Source: Bacteroidales bacterium
Lineage (GTDB): Bacteria; Bacteroidota; Bacteroidia; Bacteroidales; P3
Direction: 5' to 3'
Length of the DNA stretch: 14,789 nt
Assembly: GCA_900769785.1 (NCBI GenBank)
Contig: CAAGHV010000021.1
Span: forward strand, 1-14,789
Of this stretch, positions 14,750-14,789 are shown in pieces; positions within the stretch are counted from its first letter, which is position 1; the number at the start of each line of letters is the position of its first letter. The position numbers and the translations under genes are program-made. Under the pieces are notes generated by a model, which saw nothing but the letters and a program-made list of their open reading frames with translations, searched no databases and was not told the origin of the DNA.

Positions 14750-14789
14750 TTGAGAAGATTTCTACTTTCTTTTGATTGAGCATAGCGGG

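Overview
The window looks like a chromosomal segment of a Bacteroidales-type bacterium (phylum Bacteroidota). The signs are a protein end resembling a type IX secretion (T9SS) type B sorting domain, TAnnTTTG-like promoter -7 boxes with no clear Shine-Dalgarno sequences, and generally AT-rich DNA. This is inferred from features; no database search was possible.

Layout. (1) 1-618, plus strand: the 3' end of a large repetitive surface or secreted protein. (2) 743-6429, minus strand: a complete RND multidrug efflux operon transcribed in the order outer-membrane channel, periplasmic adaptor, inner-membrane pump. (3) 6430-7397: a gene-free stretch of almost 1 kb, largely tiled by short repeats. (4) 7398-8189, minus strand: an AraC-family regulator. 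(5) 8345-14173, plus strand: a compact six-gene operon encoding a tripartite ABC exporter (TolC-like channel, HlyD-like lipoprotein adaptor, ATPase, permease, permease, ATPase). Its genes overlap by 4 bp or are 2-4 bp apart. (6) 14174-14789: a second gene-free, repeat-rich stretch.

Working together: the window carries two full envelope-spanning export machines, one driven by proton flux (RND) and one by ATP (YbhFSR-like ABC-2). The AraC regulator is divergent from the ABC operon and is its most likely controller. The two ABC ATPases are unequal. The first has lost the Q-loop glutamine and H-loop histidine, and the second has a non-canonical signature motif. These changes fall in the same composite ATP site of the predicted heterodimer.

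The most unusual signal is non-coding. The spacers at 6484-7232 and 14403-14525 contain about eleven sets of short repeats, plus one pair at 14273-14310. Each set has its own sequence, but nearly all consist of three units spaced 21 or 22 bp apart, about two turns of DNA. Several units are odd-length palindromes. I know of no described element that fits this rule. A separate ~43-nt imperfect inverted repeat lies just beyond the araC gene and again near the window's right edge, so it brackets the araC-ABC module.
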